DNA from: Nitzschia sp. pyKryTriq1
Lineage: Eukaryota > Bacillariophyta > Bacillariophyceae > Bacillariales > Bacillariaceae
Assembly (NCBI GenBank): GCA_956465555.1
Contig: OY101131.1
Location: 75,469 to 139,468, forward strand
Reading direction: 5' to 3'
Length of the DNA stretch: 64,000 bases
The notes below the pieces were generated by a model that worked only from the letters and a program-made list of their open reading frames with translations, was not told the DNA's origin and did not search any database. This document shows positions 51,735-61,321 of the stretch, in pieces. The position numbers were made by a program, and so were the translations under genes. Numbering within the stretch: position 1 is the first letter of the stretch; the number at the start of each line of letters is the position of its first letter.

Positions 51735-52503
51735 ATGCAGTCCATTCAACACATTATTACCGCGGCTCCATCAGCGTCAGCACGAGGAGGATCCTCCCTG
51801 ATGCGGATGATGAATAATAAAGCTAATACGGCACGTCGGCAGCACATTCTCGAACAACGATGCTGGATGAGCGATGACTCCCCATCTTCTGCATCCAGCA
51901 GCAGCACCAACACCAGCACCAACACCAGCAGCAGCAGCAGCAGCAGCACCACCACCACCACCAGCAGCAGCGTTGCGTCGGATCGGATACATTCCACTGA
52001 GTGAGTTGCGTTGAATGTCAATTTATTTTGCTTGCTGCCACCAATAGCTCTGCCCCGAAACTCATTTGGGTGGAATTTCCTTTTTTTTGCTATGTTTGTT
52101 TGTTTGTTTGTTTGCTGAAAATCCCTTCCACTAACACTCTACATTCCTTCTTCCCTTCTTGCTTCGTGCCCTCTCTATCCGTATGTCTATCGATCTATCT
52201 ATCTATCTATCTATCCGTATCTCTATCTATATCTATATTACATGTTGTACCATCATCATGATGACGACGAGCAGTATTGCCTTTAAACCGGCTGAAAGTG
52301 GATGGGGTGCAACCAAAAAGTACGAGTCGAACTTTGATCGGATTTTTGGCAGCAAGAAAAGCAATAATACTTCTACTTCTACTACTCCTACTCCTACTCC
52401 TACTGAAGAAGGACCACAAGCACCAGCGACAACAAAAACAACTACGACCAGCACCTCCCCAACCAGCACCGTTGCTACTACCTCTTCGTCATCGGCCGCC
52501 TAA
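51735..52503 (+). CDS. Small two-exon protein with FKPAESGWG motif (probable)
   Basis: Proposed exons 51735-52000 and 52275-52503 with an intron of 274 bases (donor GA|GTGAGT, acceptor GCAG|T) that keeps the frame and gives 164 residues. The first exon looks like a mitochondrial-type presequence (MQSIQHIITAAPSASARGGS, then basic RR) followed by Ser/Thr tracts. The second has IAFKPAESGWGATKKYESNF followed by DRIFGSKK, the only block that looks conserved, then Thr/Pro/Ser tracts. If the intron call is wrong, an 81-residue protein could start at the ATG at 52258 instead. The intron holds a (CTAT)n run. I do not recognise a family. Confidence 0.42.
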
Positions 52504-52849
52504 TGCTAGTAATAGGAATCATGATGACAGTAATGTCGCTACTTGTTGTTGTTGTTGCTGTTGGGAGGAACAGCATACTACTACTAGGCTATGAATCTTG
52601 TAAAAAATACTATTGTAAATAAGAATGACGTGTTGCTTGTTGCTCAAATAGAGTGGTATCGTATAGATATGCTATGCTGCCTTTGAAGTAAAAGTATACT
52701 CGAACGAATAGTAGATTGGAAACATGGTCGACGTCGCCATGATTCCTTTAACAGGATAATACTAGTCGATTGTTGCCACCTCCCTCGACTAGTACCTCCT
52801 CCCTCGACGACTCTACCATCGAATAGGTCGCTTGGCCAAAATGGTGTTG

Positions 52850-53338
52850 AACGAGATCCAAAGGATGCTGATGGAACTAGTAGTATAAGCGTTTCCAAAT
52901 AATATCCGAGCCGTTCCACCTTGGTTTTGAATATATAAGGTGGCCGATCGAAACAATGTTGGCGTTGGTGGATGGATGGTCCTCCTATTATACTATTGAT
53001 GATCGGGCCCAGTATCTTGTAAGATGGAAGCAATATTCTATGTTTCGTCTTGAATGGAGTCAGCATAGTATATCCTACTTTGGCAAAATACCATCATTGT
53101 TGCACGATTCAGATTCGGTGATTATTCTTGGGACCACGATGACCACGATCGGAGGAGGGAGCAGGAAGCACAAATCAAACATGGGACTTATTTCCGCGGC
53201 GAAGAGGGATTATTGGAGACCATATTATTGGAGACCTCCTGCTTTGGGGAAAAGAGATAGTGGCTTTCCATTGCGGGGGCGCCTCAAAAGGTGGAATGGA
53301 GGACAAGCGGAAGCAATGTGCGTCGCTTCATCATGAAG
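52850..53338 (-). pseudogene. Decayed copy of the X gene (55807-57159)
   Basis: Compared with the X gene, this stretch has the same blocks in the same order and orientation: GATCCAAAGGATGCTG (52855 here, 55963 in X), GGTGGCCGATC, GGAAGCAATAT followed by a TGTCTTGAA(C/T)GG-like block, GGAAGCACAAATC followed by ATGGGACTT, ATTGGAGAC, and GTCGCTTCATCAT at the start codon end. Several large parts of X, including most of its C-terminal half, are missing, and no frame is open through it. It is a degenerate host-gene relic, part of a duplicated block with Y1 and a decayed Z. Confidence 0.78.
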
Positions 53339-53701
53339 TACAATAGAACAGCCAAATCTCTACTAGATTGCACCAGTCCTACCTGTAGCTGGCCCATTTT
53401 TTGTTTGCTGCGAGGATGAGAATAGGTACGACTAGACTACGATTACTGACTTGATGATATTAGTCCGATCGATCCGTACTGTAGATGGCGGCCACTACTA
53501 AAAGCAAAACATCCGCAAAACCATCCTCGCATTATCGGTCACAATCCTCAATCTTCGGCTAGTACTACTTATGACCCCATACGTTCCGATTACATTCCGA
53601 TGGGTTCTCGGAATTTCTTGAGTAGAAATACTTAATATCCCCGCATAGCGCGCGGGCGGGGTATTCAAACGCGAGAATTACGGTACTGTACTACCGGTAC
53701 A

Positions 53702-54161
53702 TAGCTGTATGCATGATTCTTCTTCCTACGTGTACTTTCGTTCTAATGAATCACTGGAACATTATTTCAGGAACAACAGAATCCAGTAAAATTCGTACAA
53801 TTACACAACCCGCACTACTAGAGTGGATGGGAAAGCTTTCTGGCTCTTTTAGTACCGGTACTGTAGAGCCAGCTAGCTCTACCCCATACTCTGAGTAGTA
53901 GCGTTTCGGTAAAAAGCAAGGGACGTTTTATCTTCTGCACCGCGCGGAATTTCTTTGAGTTGATGTACCTGGTGCTGTACTGTTAGCTGTATGCAAGATT
54001 CGTCCAACGTGTACTCTCGTACTAATGCACAACAGAATCCAGTAACATTCGTACAATTCCACAACTCATAGCTACAGTAGCTCTACTATCTATTAGCTAG
54101 TAAGAGTAGTAGCGTTTCGGTAAAAAGCAAGGGATGTATTATCTTCTGCACCGCGCGGATG
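53702..54161. repeat. Diverged direct repeat, two copies
   Basis: Copy 1 (about 53702-53952) and copy 2 (about 53987-54161) share TAGCTGTATGCA, CGTGTACT, ACAACAGAATCCAGTAA, ATTCGTACAATT and an end with AGTAGTAGCGTTTCGGTAAA then AAGCAAGGGA, TTATCTTCTGCACCGCGCGG. Copy 2 lacks part of the middle. The repeat lies upstream of the Y1 gene and could affect its expression. Confidence 0.8.
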
Positions 54162-54338
54162 TTAAGTATTTTTCAACTATTATGTTCGCAGGGGCTTATC
54201 TCACCTCGCTTCCGCTATTATTTTTTCGCAAAAAAGCGCCAGAGAATATGACAACTGCTGATCGATAATGATGATGATGATGAAATGTTTCACCGCGCGT
54301 CCGATGTCATGTACTGTAGGTTCTGTTCTCACCGGATA

Positions 54339-54400
54339 ACACAAACAGACATAAAGTTGAGTTCATCATCACAAAAAAGAAAACACACTACCATAAGACC
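54339..54400 (+). promoter_or_regulatory. Y1 leader, similar to Y2 leader
   Basis: The 60 bases before the Y1 start codon (with GTTGAGTTCATCATCACAAA) match those before Y2 at 57901-57972 (GTTCAGTTCATCATTTCGCA). This supports shared origin of the two genes and their upstream parts. Confidence 0.5.
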
Positions 54401-54787
54401 ATGACCTCTAATAATACTCTATTGCAAGATTATCTTCAAAACATGCAGCGACAGCAGTGTCAAAGAATATCCATCCTGGTTTCCGATAACGCGGCGACAC
54501 ATCGAGGAGGAGTCGATGAACAAGAAATCATCCTTCGGGCTGACTCTCATGGTCATCCTCCAACGGCAAGCCGGTGGGAACACTCGCCTCCTACTATCAC
54601 CAATAAGTCCATCAAGACGGCGACATCATCATCATCATCATCATCATGTCGCAGCAGCATCACCAGCACCTTCAGTAGCAGCAGCAACAATCGCCACACA
54701 TGCTTGACAAAGCCCCAACGTCGGGTATCCATCGACGAGCAACAGCTAGCTGCCTTTCTAGCTACTAGTAAGGTGCATCGAGAATGA
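54401..54787 (+). CDS. Small protein Y1, paralogue of Y2
   Basis: A 128-residue protein. With Y2 (57973-58350) it shares LLQDYLQNMQRQ (residues about 7-18), QRISI then LVSDNAATH (about 21-35), SRWEHSPP (about 56-63) and the C-terminal PQRRVSIDEQQLAAFLA (about 108-124). A Ser-rich stretch of variable length sits in the middle. RRVS fits a basophilic kinase site. No signal peptide, membrane segment or known domain. It is a small protein conserved between two copies of a duplicated block, so it is probably a real gene. It is divergent from the pseudogenic copy of X and followed by a decayed Z. Confidence 0.78.
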   Translation: MTSNNTLLQDYLQNMQRQQCQRISILVSDNAATHRGGVDEQEIILRADSHGHPPTASRWEHSPPTITNKSIKTATSSSSSSSCRSSITSTFSSSSNNRHTCLTKPQRRVSIDEQQLAAFLATSKVHRE

Positions 54788-55289
54788 ACATAAACATGCT
54801 CCTCTTCCACTTTCATTCTACCGAAAGAAGAAAAAAAGAACCAAGAAGCAATACCACAGGTATACATTGTTTCAACAAGGATCACTCGTCATCGACGATC
54901 CATATACTAATCCGCAAAACTCACATCATGGAAGCAGCAGCATGATGCATGGCAAGGTGGCTTCTTATCAATGCTAGTAAAATCCTCGGTTCAAAGCGCT
55001 GTGAGTCGTCCAAACGACATCGAACACCATAACGAGGGGCTGGGAGTGTTGGGTCTACGGTAGTACTGTCTATACTACTACTACTACTACTACGACTGGC
55101 CAGTACCATCAATAATACTATGAATGCATGGTAGCGCCGGCAATGGAACATACAGTTCTTGTCTATGTACGTAAAACAACAACAACAACTACAACAAAGT
55201 TTGGGTTATTATTGAACGATCTCCTTCTTGTTCGTATGATACTACTACTGTACAGTACTACTGGCAGCAGATAGTGGTACTACTTTAGT
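54788..55289. other. Intergenic gap, no gene seen
   Basis: An antisense 76-codon frame (54921-55151) has a hydrophobic start but no counterpart in the other copy of the block. Not called. Confidence 0.4.
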
Positions 55290-55750
55290 ATCGTGCCACT
55301 ACATATCGTCTTGGGCGTTGAAGATGTCGTCATATTATCGATTAGTTCGTATATCATGTCTTGATGGGAATTCCATTCTTCATCACAAGAATATTCTTGT
55401 TGTTGTGGTTGTTGTTGTTGCAGCTGATGCCTTTCTTGGGACTTTTCATACTTCTTCTCCAAGTTGTGCTGCTCTTGGGACTTACTATTCATGAAGGTAT
55501 ACCACTTCTAGTCTAGAGTAGAAGAAGGGCTCTTGGGAGTCATTTTTTTTCTTGATGGGACTTTTTCATAATGTCGTGACCATATGCGTTGTTTTTGCTG
55601 TTTCGAATACTACTGCTGGTCATGCCCACCATGACACAGTATCCTTCTTATCAGGGCAGTTTCGGGGCAATCTTGTCGAAAGAGTTCCAACCGATGCATG
55701 TTGTTGGTCGTCGTTCTTCTTCATCTTGTGGCTTGATGATTACATATATT
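55290..55750 (-). pseudogene. Decayed 3' part of a DnaJ gene (copy of Z)
   Basis: Corresponds to the non-J part of the DnaJ gene at 59501-60865. Blocks in order: CTTGATGGG(A/G)ATTCCATT (55361; 59597), a GTTGTTGTT run, TGGGACTTTTCAT (two to three copies in each), and AGTTTCGGGGCAATCTTGTC then GAAAGAGTTCCA (here) against GCTTCGGGAAAATGTTGTCG (60330 area), then GTTGGTCGTCGTTCTTCTTC. The J-domain part is absent: the copy ends near 55750 just before the X gene. No long open frame remains. Confidence 0.75.
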
Positions 55751-55806
55751 TCAATGATGATTAGTGTAGGAGTAATACGAGTACGAGTTCGCCCTTATTT
55801 GCTGTT

Positions 55807-57159
55807 TCAAAGACCAAAGAACCTTCGCTTCCTTTGGTGATGACCCAACTTTTTTCGAATGGCAGCGATCCGAGCCTCATGACTGGTGGATGGTTGCTCA
55901 TCGCTACTGGATGCCTCCTGATTTTGTAGTAGTAGTTGTTGTTTTCGTTCTTGTTCTTGCCGATCCAAAGGATGCTGGAGCGTTGCCAAATATCGAAGCC
56001 GTTTCAGCTCTTGACGAACTTTGGACATTCGATCCTGGATCAATAAAATTTCATCCTCATTCGTGGGTGATGGTGCGGGCATTTTCAATTCATATCGTCG
56101 ATCCGATGTCTGAATGTCGTCATTTTGAAGAGGTCGTAGAAACAAAATCGAATCTCCTCGGTCTTGAACATACAGTCGGGATGTCAAATTTCCTCCCATG
56201 ACCCAATCGTTCAAGGTGGCCGATCCAATCAATGTCAGCATTGTTGTTGTTGATGATGATGATGATGATGGATCATGATGATGATGGTCCTGCTCGTGCT
56301 CATCCTTATCCTGATGTACTACTGATGATATTAACTGTGGATCTTCGAGAGCTACCAAATTGTCCCAGATATGATCCCACACTTGTGTTTTTCGCAACAT
56401 GCCTCGATAGTATCGTTCGATTCGTATCGTCCGCTCTGTGGGAGATCTCTTGTAGGCCAGCCGGTTGCCAGTCACAGGAAGGGAGGCAATGATACGTTCC
56501 AAAGACGAACACGCAGAAGAAGATGAAGAAGATGATGATGATGTTGATTCGTCGAGTCGTCCCCGGTACTCTCCTTGAATCCAAACGTCGTACGGCGGCT
56601 GACGACCAGGAGCAGCAGCAGCAGCAGAGTCATTATCAGCAGTATTACTATGACTGACGGTTGTTGCTGCAGCTGCAGCTGCAGCTGCAGCATCATCATC
56701 TTGCCGGAGCAATCGAGCCACGTCTTCAAACCGAATCACTGTTTCCAGCGAGTCCCTCCTCGTTTTGTCCTTATTCCATTCGACATGAAAGTGATGGGGA
56801 CCATCTTGAGTAATGGAAGCAATATCGTGTACTGTCTTGAACGGTGTCAGCAGATCCTTGGCAAAAATCCACCGATTGTAGGCTTGCACTATTCCATGTC
56901 GAAACTCGTCGAGCGAAGAAGAATCAATTGTTGTTGTTTTTGTTGTTGGGTCATGATGATGACCAATACTACTAAACTGTTGCTGCTGATAATATTCCGA
57001 TGATGATGGAGGAAGCACAAATCGAAGATGGGACTTTCCAGGAAGGGACCATTGGAGACTTTTGGGAAGAAGTTTCTTTCCAGTGGCGGCGTCTCGAAAG
57101 GTTGAATGGATGAAAACAAGCAACGAGGAGGATTGTTGTCGCTTCATCATCATCATCAT
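55807..57159 (-). CDS. X: unrecognised 450-residue protein
   Basis: The ATG cluster at 57159-57145 opens the frame; upstream in-frame codons lack ATG, so I start at the first of five Met codons. Features: FRDAATGKKLLPKSLQWSLP (near the start), EFRHGIVQAYNRWIFAKDLL followed by TPFKTVHDI (about 85-115), an acidic and Ala-rich region, GRLDESTSSSSS, RIIASLPVTGNRLAYKRS, RTIRIERYYRGMLRKTQVWD, TLIGSATLNDWVMGGNLTSR followed by LYVQDRGDSILFLR (about 330-360), and a C-terminus with long helices and a basic end (KKLGHHQRKRRFFGL). No membrane segment beyond the start. I do not recognise it. Its ancestral copy lies decayed at 52850-53338. Confidence 0.72.
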   Translation of the reverse strand: MMMMMKRQQSSSLLVFIHSTFRDAATGKKLLPKSLQWSLPGKSHLRFVLPPSSSEYYQQQQFSSIGHHHDPTTKTTTIDSSSLDEFRHGIVQAYNRWIFAKDLLTPFKTVHDIASITQDGPHHFHVEWNKDKTRRDSLETVIRFEDVARLLRQDDDAAAAAAAAATTVSHSNTADNDSAAAAAPGRQPPYDVWIQGEYRGRLDESTSSSSSSSSSACSSLERIIASLPVTGNRLAYKRSPTERTIRIERYYRGMLRKTQVWDHIWDNLVALEDPQLISSVVHQDKDEHEQDHHHHDPSSSSSSTTTMLTLIGSATLNDWVMGGNLTSRLYVQDRGDSILFLRPLQNDDIQTSDRRYELKMPAPSPTNEDEILLIQDRMSKVRQELKRLRYLATLQHPLDRQEQERKQQLLLQNQEASSSDEQPSTSHEARIAAIRKKLGHHQRKRRFFGL

Positions 57160-57972
57160 GCTGCTGAAGCAAACATCGCCTGTCGAATAAAAGAACCACA
57201 CACACGATATTACTATACTTCAACAGTTTACTGTCCCTTTTGTTGTTAATGACAGACAGCAGCAGCAGCAGAGCGTATTCCGAGAGATGTACATACAATA
57301 AGTACAGGTATTAGTTCCACAGTATTACTGGTATTTGTTCTTACAGTATTTTTTGGCGCTGACGCGACGCCGCGCCGACGGTCAGACGGATGTGATTTTT
57401 GTCGTACCAACTTCTGTCCGTCGACCCAGCTCAAAATAAAACAACAAACACGTTGCACATGTCGGACTATTCTGCCACAGCAACCCAAAATGACTACGTC
57501 GCCTTTACACGGTACTGGATCGATTGAATGTCTTCTTCAATGCGGTTTAATAAGAGTGTTTTCTCATCAAGCTTCTCCAACTTGCAGTCGCTTCTCCTTC
57601 GGTTTCCCAATCGGTACCTATGTAGTATTGCTCAATCTACAGATATAGTTAAATAGTAATAATCGTTCTTCTTTCGTTGTTCGCGGTTCACAGAGGGGCT
57701 ATCAATTCACTTCAACTTACGAGCGAGATACGACTAGTAAAGAGCAAACTGCTGCAGAGGATGAGGACTTTTACTGGAATTCTGTTTTGTACGAAGTTCC
57801 ATTGGCGAACCCCAAAACCGACCTCATTTGTACCAGACCTACGTATTTTCTCGTGAAATGTTCAATATCTGTCCACATGCGATTCTTCAAGGGTACTGGA
57901 AAACAAACACATCACTGACGTTCAGTTCATCATTTCGCACAAAAACGAAACAACAATAACATCATCACCATT
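57160..57972. promoter_or_regulatory. Divergent intergenic region between X and Y2
   Basis: Holds the 5' regions of X and Y2, with an E2F-like TTTTTTGGCGC at about 57349-57359 and a GC-rich GACGCGACGCCGCGCCGACG. The last 72 bases match the Y1 leader. No other gene seen. Confidence 0.4.
57349..57359 (+). promoter_or_regulatory. E2F/DP-like site
   Basis: TTTTTTGGCGC fits the E2F half of TTTGGCGC. It lies about 190 bases from the X start codon and about 615 from that of Y2. Consensus match only. Confidence 0.3.
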
Positions 57973-58350
57973 ATGAATACCGTGAATACCCCCAGTACTA
58001 ATCCATTGCAAGATTATCTTCAAAAGCTACAGCGTCAGGAGCAGCACCAGTGTCCTCAAAGAATATCCATCATGCTGGTTTCCGATAACGCGGCGACACA
58101 TCCTGACGAAACCTTCCTTATTCCAACGGATGCACCAGCCGCTCCGATGACAACAAGCCGATGGGAAAACTCGCCTCCTATGCCCACGTCGATCAACAAG
58201 AGGGCAAGCTCATTGGGTGGTACCACCAGATCCAGCCATACTACTACTAACAATCGTCACAATCACTGCTTGTTGACAACGCCCCAACGTCGGGCATCCA
58301 TCGATGAGCACCAGCTGGTTGCCTTTCTAGCTTCGATGCAGCGAGATTGA
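57973..58350 (+). CDS. Small protein Y2, paralogue of Y1
   Basis: A 125-residue protein with LQDYLQKLQRQE (residues about 12-23), PQRISIMLVSDNAATH (about 28-43), SRWENSPP (about 62-69) and PQRRASIDEHQLVAFLA (about 104-120), as in Y1. The middle is Ser/Thr/His-rich but different in sequence from Y1, so the conserved blocks are the constrained part. No signal or membrane segment, no recognised domain. It is divergent from X and followed by the intact DnaJ gene. Confidence 0.78.
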   Translation: MNTVNTPSTNPLQDYLQKLQRQEQHQCPQRISIMLVSDNAATHPDETFLIPTDAPAAPMTTSRWENSPPMPTSINKRASSLGGTTRSSHTTTNNRHNHCLLTTPQRRASIDEHQLVAFLASMQRD

Positions 58351-59500
58351 AGATATTTTATGTCTCTTCGAAAAGAATACGGCTGCATCTCATTCTGAAG
58401 AAGGCTGCTGTTTCATGACGACGACGATGCACGTTTCTTCTTCTTATTGACCAAAAGATAAAGAAGAAGGACCGTCTCCTGCTGGTGCTCCGCCAAAAGT
58501 CTTGACTTGCCGCGCAAGCATCTCTCATTCTTCCGATCCATGAAAGTCGACCAAGCTCACATACTGATAGCAGCATGGTGCTGCCTCTCCTCCCAATGCT
58601 ACTAGTAGAACACTTGGTTCTACTAGTATGGACGACTTTGTTGTTGGGTCTACTTCTAGCAAAGACGACGAAGAACGACATGATCCAACAACAATCACGA
58701 TGGAATGGAGCTACGCTGGTACTACTACAGCGGCCACTGGGCACGAAATCAACGTCAAGTTAAACTATAGCAAGTTCTGTGTAATCTATCAATGGATGAT
58801 GCATCTGCTTCTTGCAGACAATCTTACTACTAGAGTAGCGTGCGTGCTACAACTTACTACTACTTTGCATCCGGGAGTCCGTCCAAAAGAACTGCTGGAC
58901 GCACGAACCGTGGTATTTTCCAACATAATCCCAGAGCTCTTTGGTAGTATGCAGGGCTATGACTATTGTGGGTTTTGCTCTCACTCTACTCTAGTAGTAG
59001 AGAGTAGATACTATACATAGGCAAACTAGGCCCTCTAGTACTTGTGTTTTTGACACTAAGGACTTGCCTCTCTTCCTCTGGTGATGGTGGCGTGATGCGA
59101 CGATTCGTGAACGTACTACTGTACTTAAGTCACCTCCTCCTTGGGCGGCATTGTATTTCATCATGTATGGCCCATCCAGCATCACCTAGCATCTTCTGAC
59201 CACAGAGCAGTACTAGCGGACGTCCTTGTGAAACGTCCAACATGATGCATCGAATGACACCCATCCATATCCTTCTTTTTATTGATCCTGTTGTTGTTAT
59301 CACTACTTTTGTATCTTCTTGGTCGTCGTCTCCTCCTTGGGCGGCATTGTATTTCATCATGTATGGCCCATCCAGCATCACCTAGCATCTTCGGACCACA
59401 AAGTAGTACTAGCGGACGTCCTTGTGAAACGTCCAACATGATGCATCGAATGACACTTATATCCATATCCTTCTTTTTATTGATCCTGTTGTTGTTATCA
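58351..59500. other. 3' gap with a tandem duplication
   Basis: Between Y2 and the DnaJ gene. It carries the 196-base tandem duplication (59135-59526). The frames are short and antisense to one another, with no gene. Confidence 0.5.
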
Positions 59501-59526
59501 CTACTTTTGTATCTTCTTGGTCGTCG
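59135..59526. repeat. 196-base tandem duplication over the DnaJ 3' end
   Basis: Copy 1 at about 59135-59330 and copy 2 at about 59331-59526 are nearly identical (CCTCCTTGGGCGGCATTGTA, then CCAGCATCACCTAGCATCTT, then CTTTTGTATCTTCTTGGTCG). Copy 2 contains the last few codons and stop of the DnaJ gene. Copy 1 lies 3' of it. Confidence 0.9.
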
Positions 59527-60865
59527 TCTTCGTCAAAGATGTTTTCGTGGTCGTGGTTGATGGTGATGGTGATGATGATGATGGTGGTGATAATGTCTTG
59601 ATGGGGATTCCATTTTTTATCACAATCGTCTTGGAGGAGCTGTTGTTGTTGTTGTTGTTGCTAGTGCTATTACCCTCGGGACTTTTCATTGTGCTGGTAC
59701 TCGACTTGGTCGTGCTGGTGCTCTTGTTGCTGGTGGGACTTTTCATTACCACGGTTCCACTAACTCCCGTAGTAGTAGTACCACTCGTCGTAGTAGAAGA
59801 TGAAGAGTTCTTGGGAATCTTGGTCTTCTTTATGGGACTTTTCAAAGTAGTATTGACCATTGTATCATTTGTTGATGACGATGATTTTGTTGTTGTTGTT
59901 GTTCTTGGTGTTGGTGACATGGGATAGATCATCATTCCACTATTGTCTGTCATTTTCCCCAGCGGTTTGCTTTTACTCGTCGCAATGACTGGTTTATTCT
60001 TGGACGATCCCGGCATCATGACAGATGTTTGGGTCGTCTCTGTCGATCCATCCATGCGGGTAATGACCGTTTCCGTAATGAGTTCTTGTTGTCCATTGGG
60101 ATGGGTGACAGTGCGGGTACTACTGGCCATGCCCATGATTTCTTTCTTGTCATTATTACTGTCACCACCACCACCACCACCACCACCACCATTGTGATCA
60201 TTCTTCATGGACATGTTTCCCATGGACTTTGTTGGCACAGTACTACTCGTATTGGTTTTCGTCTTCGTTTTCATCTTTGTCTGTTTACTTTTGGATGACG
60301 ATGGAGATGTCATATTGTGATGCAGAGCAGCTTCGGGAAAATGTTGTCGAAAGAGTTCCATCGGATCCACAAATTGATGCATTTGGTTGGTCGTCGTTGT
60401 TCTTCTTGTGCTTTGTTTCCCGGGAGAACAACTACTCGTGGTATAGGTTTTGGTAAATGTTTGGGTGGTAGTACCCGAAGGAGTACTGCTAGAAGTGGTC
60501 CATTCGTGTGGAGAGGACGAGCCGAAAGAGTTGTTGTTGTTGCTGTTGTTCTGCCATTGTCGCGGTTGCTGTTCTGCTGTTTGTTCTTTGGAGGGATCAT
60601 AGTCCTCCTGAGTGGTGGTAAATTCGGGTGCCTTGGGATCATAACCCTTACTGCTACCGTGCGATTGTTGTAAATCATAATTGTGACGTTGCGGAGGATC
60701 GCTCAAGATTTCGTAGGCATTGGCAATTTGGGCAAATCGTTTCGGGTCGCCACCCTTGTCGGGATGTTGTTGCAGTGCCAATTTGCGGTAGTTCTTCTTG
60801 ATGGTAGCATAGTCGGCGTTGGTCGGAACGCCCAACAGTTGATACGGATCGTCTCCTACTTCCAT
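59501..60865 (-). CDS. Z: DnaJ (Hsp40) J-domain protein
   Basis: A 454-residue J protein, a co-chaperone that stimulates Hsp70 ATPase. I start at MEVGDDPYQLLGV (60865), 297 bases inside the longest frame, because it opens straight into the J domain. The J domain (about 6-68) has YQLLGVPTNADYATIKKNYR, HPD at 34-36 (LALQQHPDKGGDPKRF) and YEILSDPPQRHNY. There is no Gly/Phe region, zinc finger or C-terminal peptide domain, so it is a class C (type III) J protein. The rest is Ser/Thr/Lys-rich and probably disordered, with repeated MKSP/LKSP motifs. It is divergent from the 61322 gene. Its 3' end is within a recent tandem duplication. Confidence 0.9.
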   Translation of the reverse strand: MEVGDDPYQLLGVPTNADYATIKKNYRKLALQQHPDKGGDPKRFAQIANAYEILSDPPQRHNYDLQQSHGSSKGYDPKAPEFTTTQEDYDPSKEQTAEQQPRQWQNNSNNNNSFGSSSPHEWTTSSSTPSGTTTQTFTKTYTTSSCSPGKQSTRRTTTTNQMHQFVDPMELFRQHFPEAALHHNMTSPSSSKSKQTKMKTKTKTNTSSTVPTKSMGNMSMKNDHNGGGGGGGGGDSNNDKKEIMGMASSTRTVTHPNGQQELITETVITRMDGSTETTQTSVMMPGSSKNKPVIATSKSKPLGKMTDNSGMMIYPMSPTPRTTTTTKSSSSTNDTMVNTTLKSPIKKTKIPKNSSSSTTTSGTTTTGVSGTVVMKSPTSNKSTSTTKSSTSTMKSPEGNSTSNNNNNNSSSKTIVIKNGIPIKTLSPPSSSSPSPSTTTTKTSLTKTTTKKIQK

Positions 60866-61321
60866 CTTTTGTATTGCTATTAGATTCGTGTTCGTGTTCG
60901 GTTGTACGGGAAAGTGATTGTGTTGTATGTATCGAAAAGAGCGCAAGGGGGAAGAAAAACGATGCGGGCACCATGGTCGATATGGCACAAGAACACTCAA
61001 GATCAAGAAAGATGAGAGGACGCAGAAGAAAGAAGAACTTCGTCTTTTGGGACATTGTGACGTCCGATCTAATGACCTTATGTACCAATCAAAAACATTC
61101 GATAGAGTCGAATATCTTAAATGACCATGACACAACATCCGAATAATGAATGACTCTGGCATCAGAAAGGGGGAAAGCGCACATCACAGTATCCTTCGCT
61201 TCCGCCGTCCTTTTCTCACTATTCAGGCACTACTACTACTGCTGCTACTACTAGAGAGTAGCCTCACAATCATCATCGTCTCGCACTCTTTATTTCTCTC
61301 ATCTGTCTTTATATCATCGTC
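60866..61321. promoter_or_regulatory. Divergent intergenic region, DnaJ / acidic protein
   Basis: 456 bases between two start codons pointing away from each other, so both 5' regions must lie here. No other gene is seen. Confidence 0.45.

Larger units (their letters stand above)
52504..54400. other. Gap with a decayed gene copy and repeats
   Basis: Holds the X-gene pseudogene (52850-53338), a duplicated segment (53702-54161) and the 5' region of the small Y1 gene. Nothing else gene-like is seen. Confidence 0.5.

Noticed and set aside
54921-55151. 76-codon minus-strand frame with hydrophobic start
   Set aside because: A possible secreted peptide, but it has no counterpart in the second block and Ser-run composition.
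58358-58744. 128-codon minus-strand frame
   Set aside because: Its position is the 3' region of Y2, with Arg/Ser-rich composition and no support from the other copy of the block.
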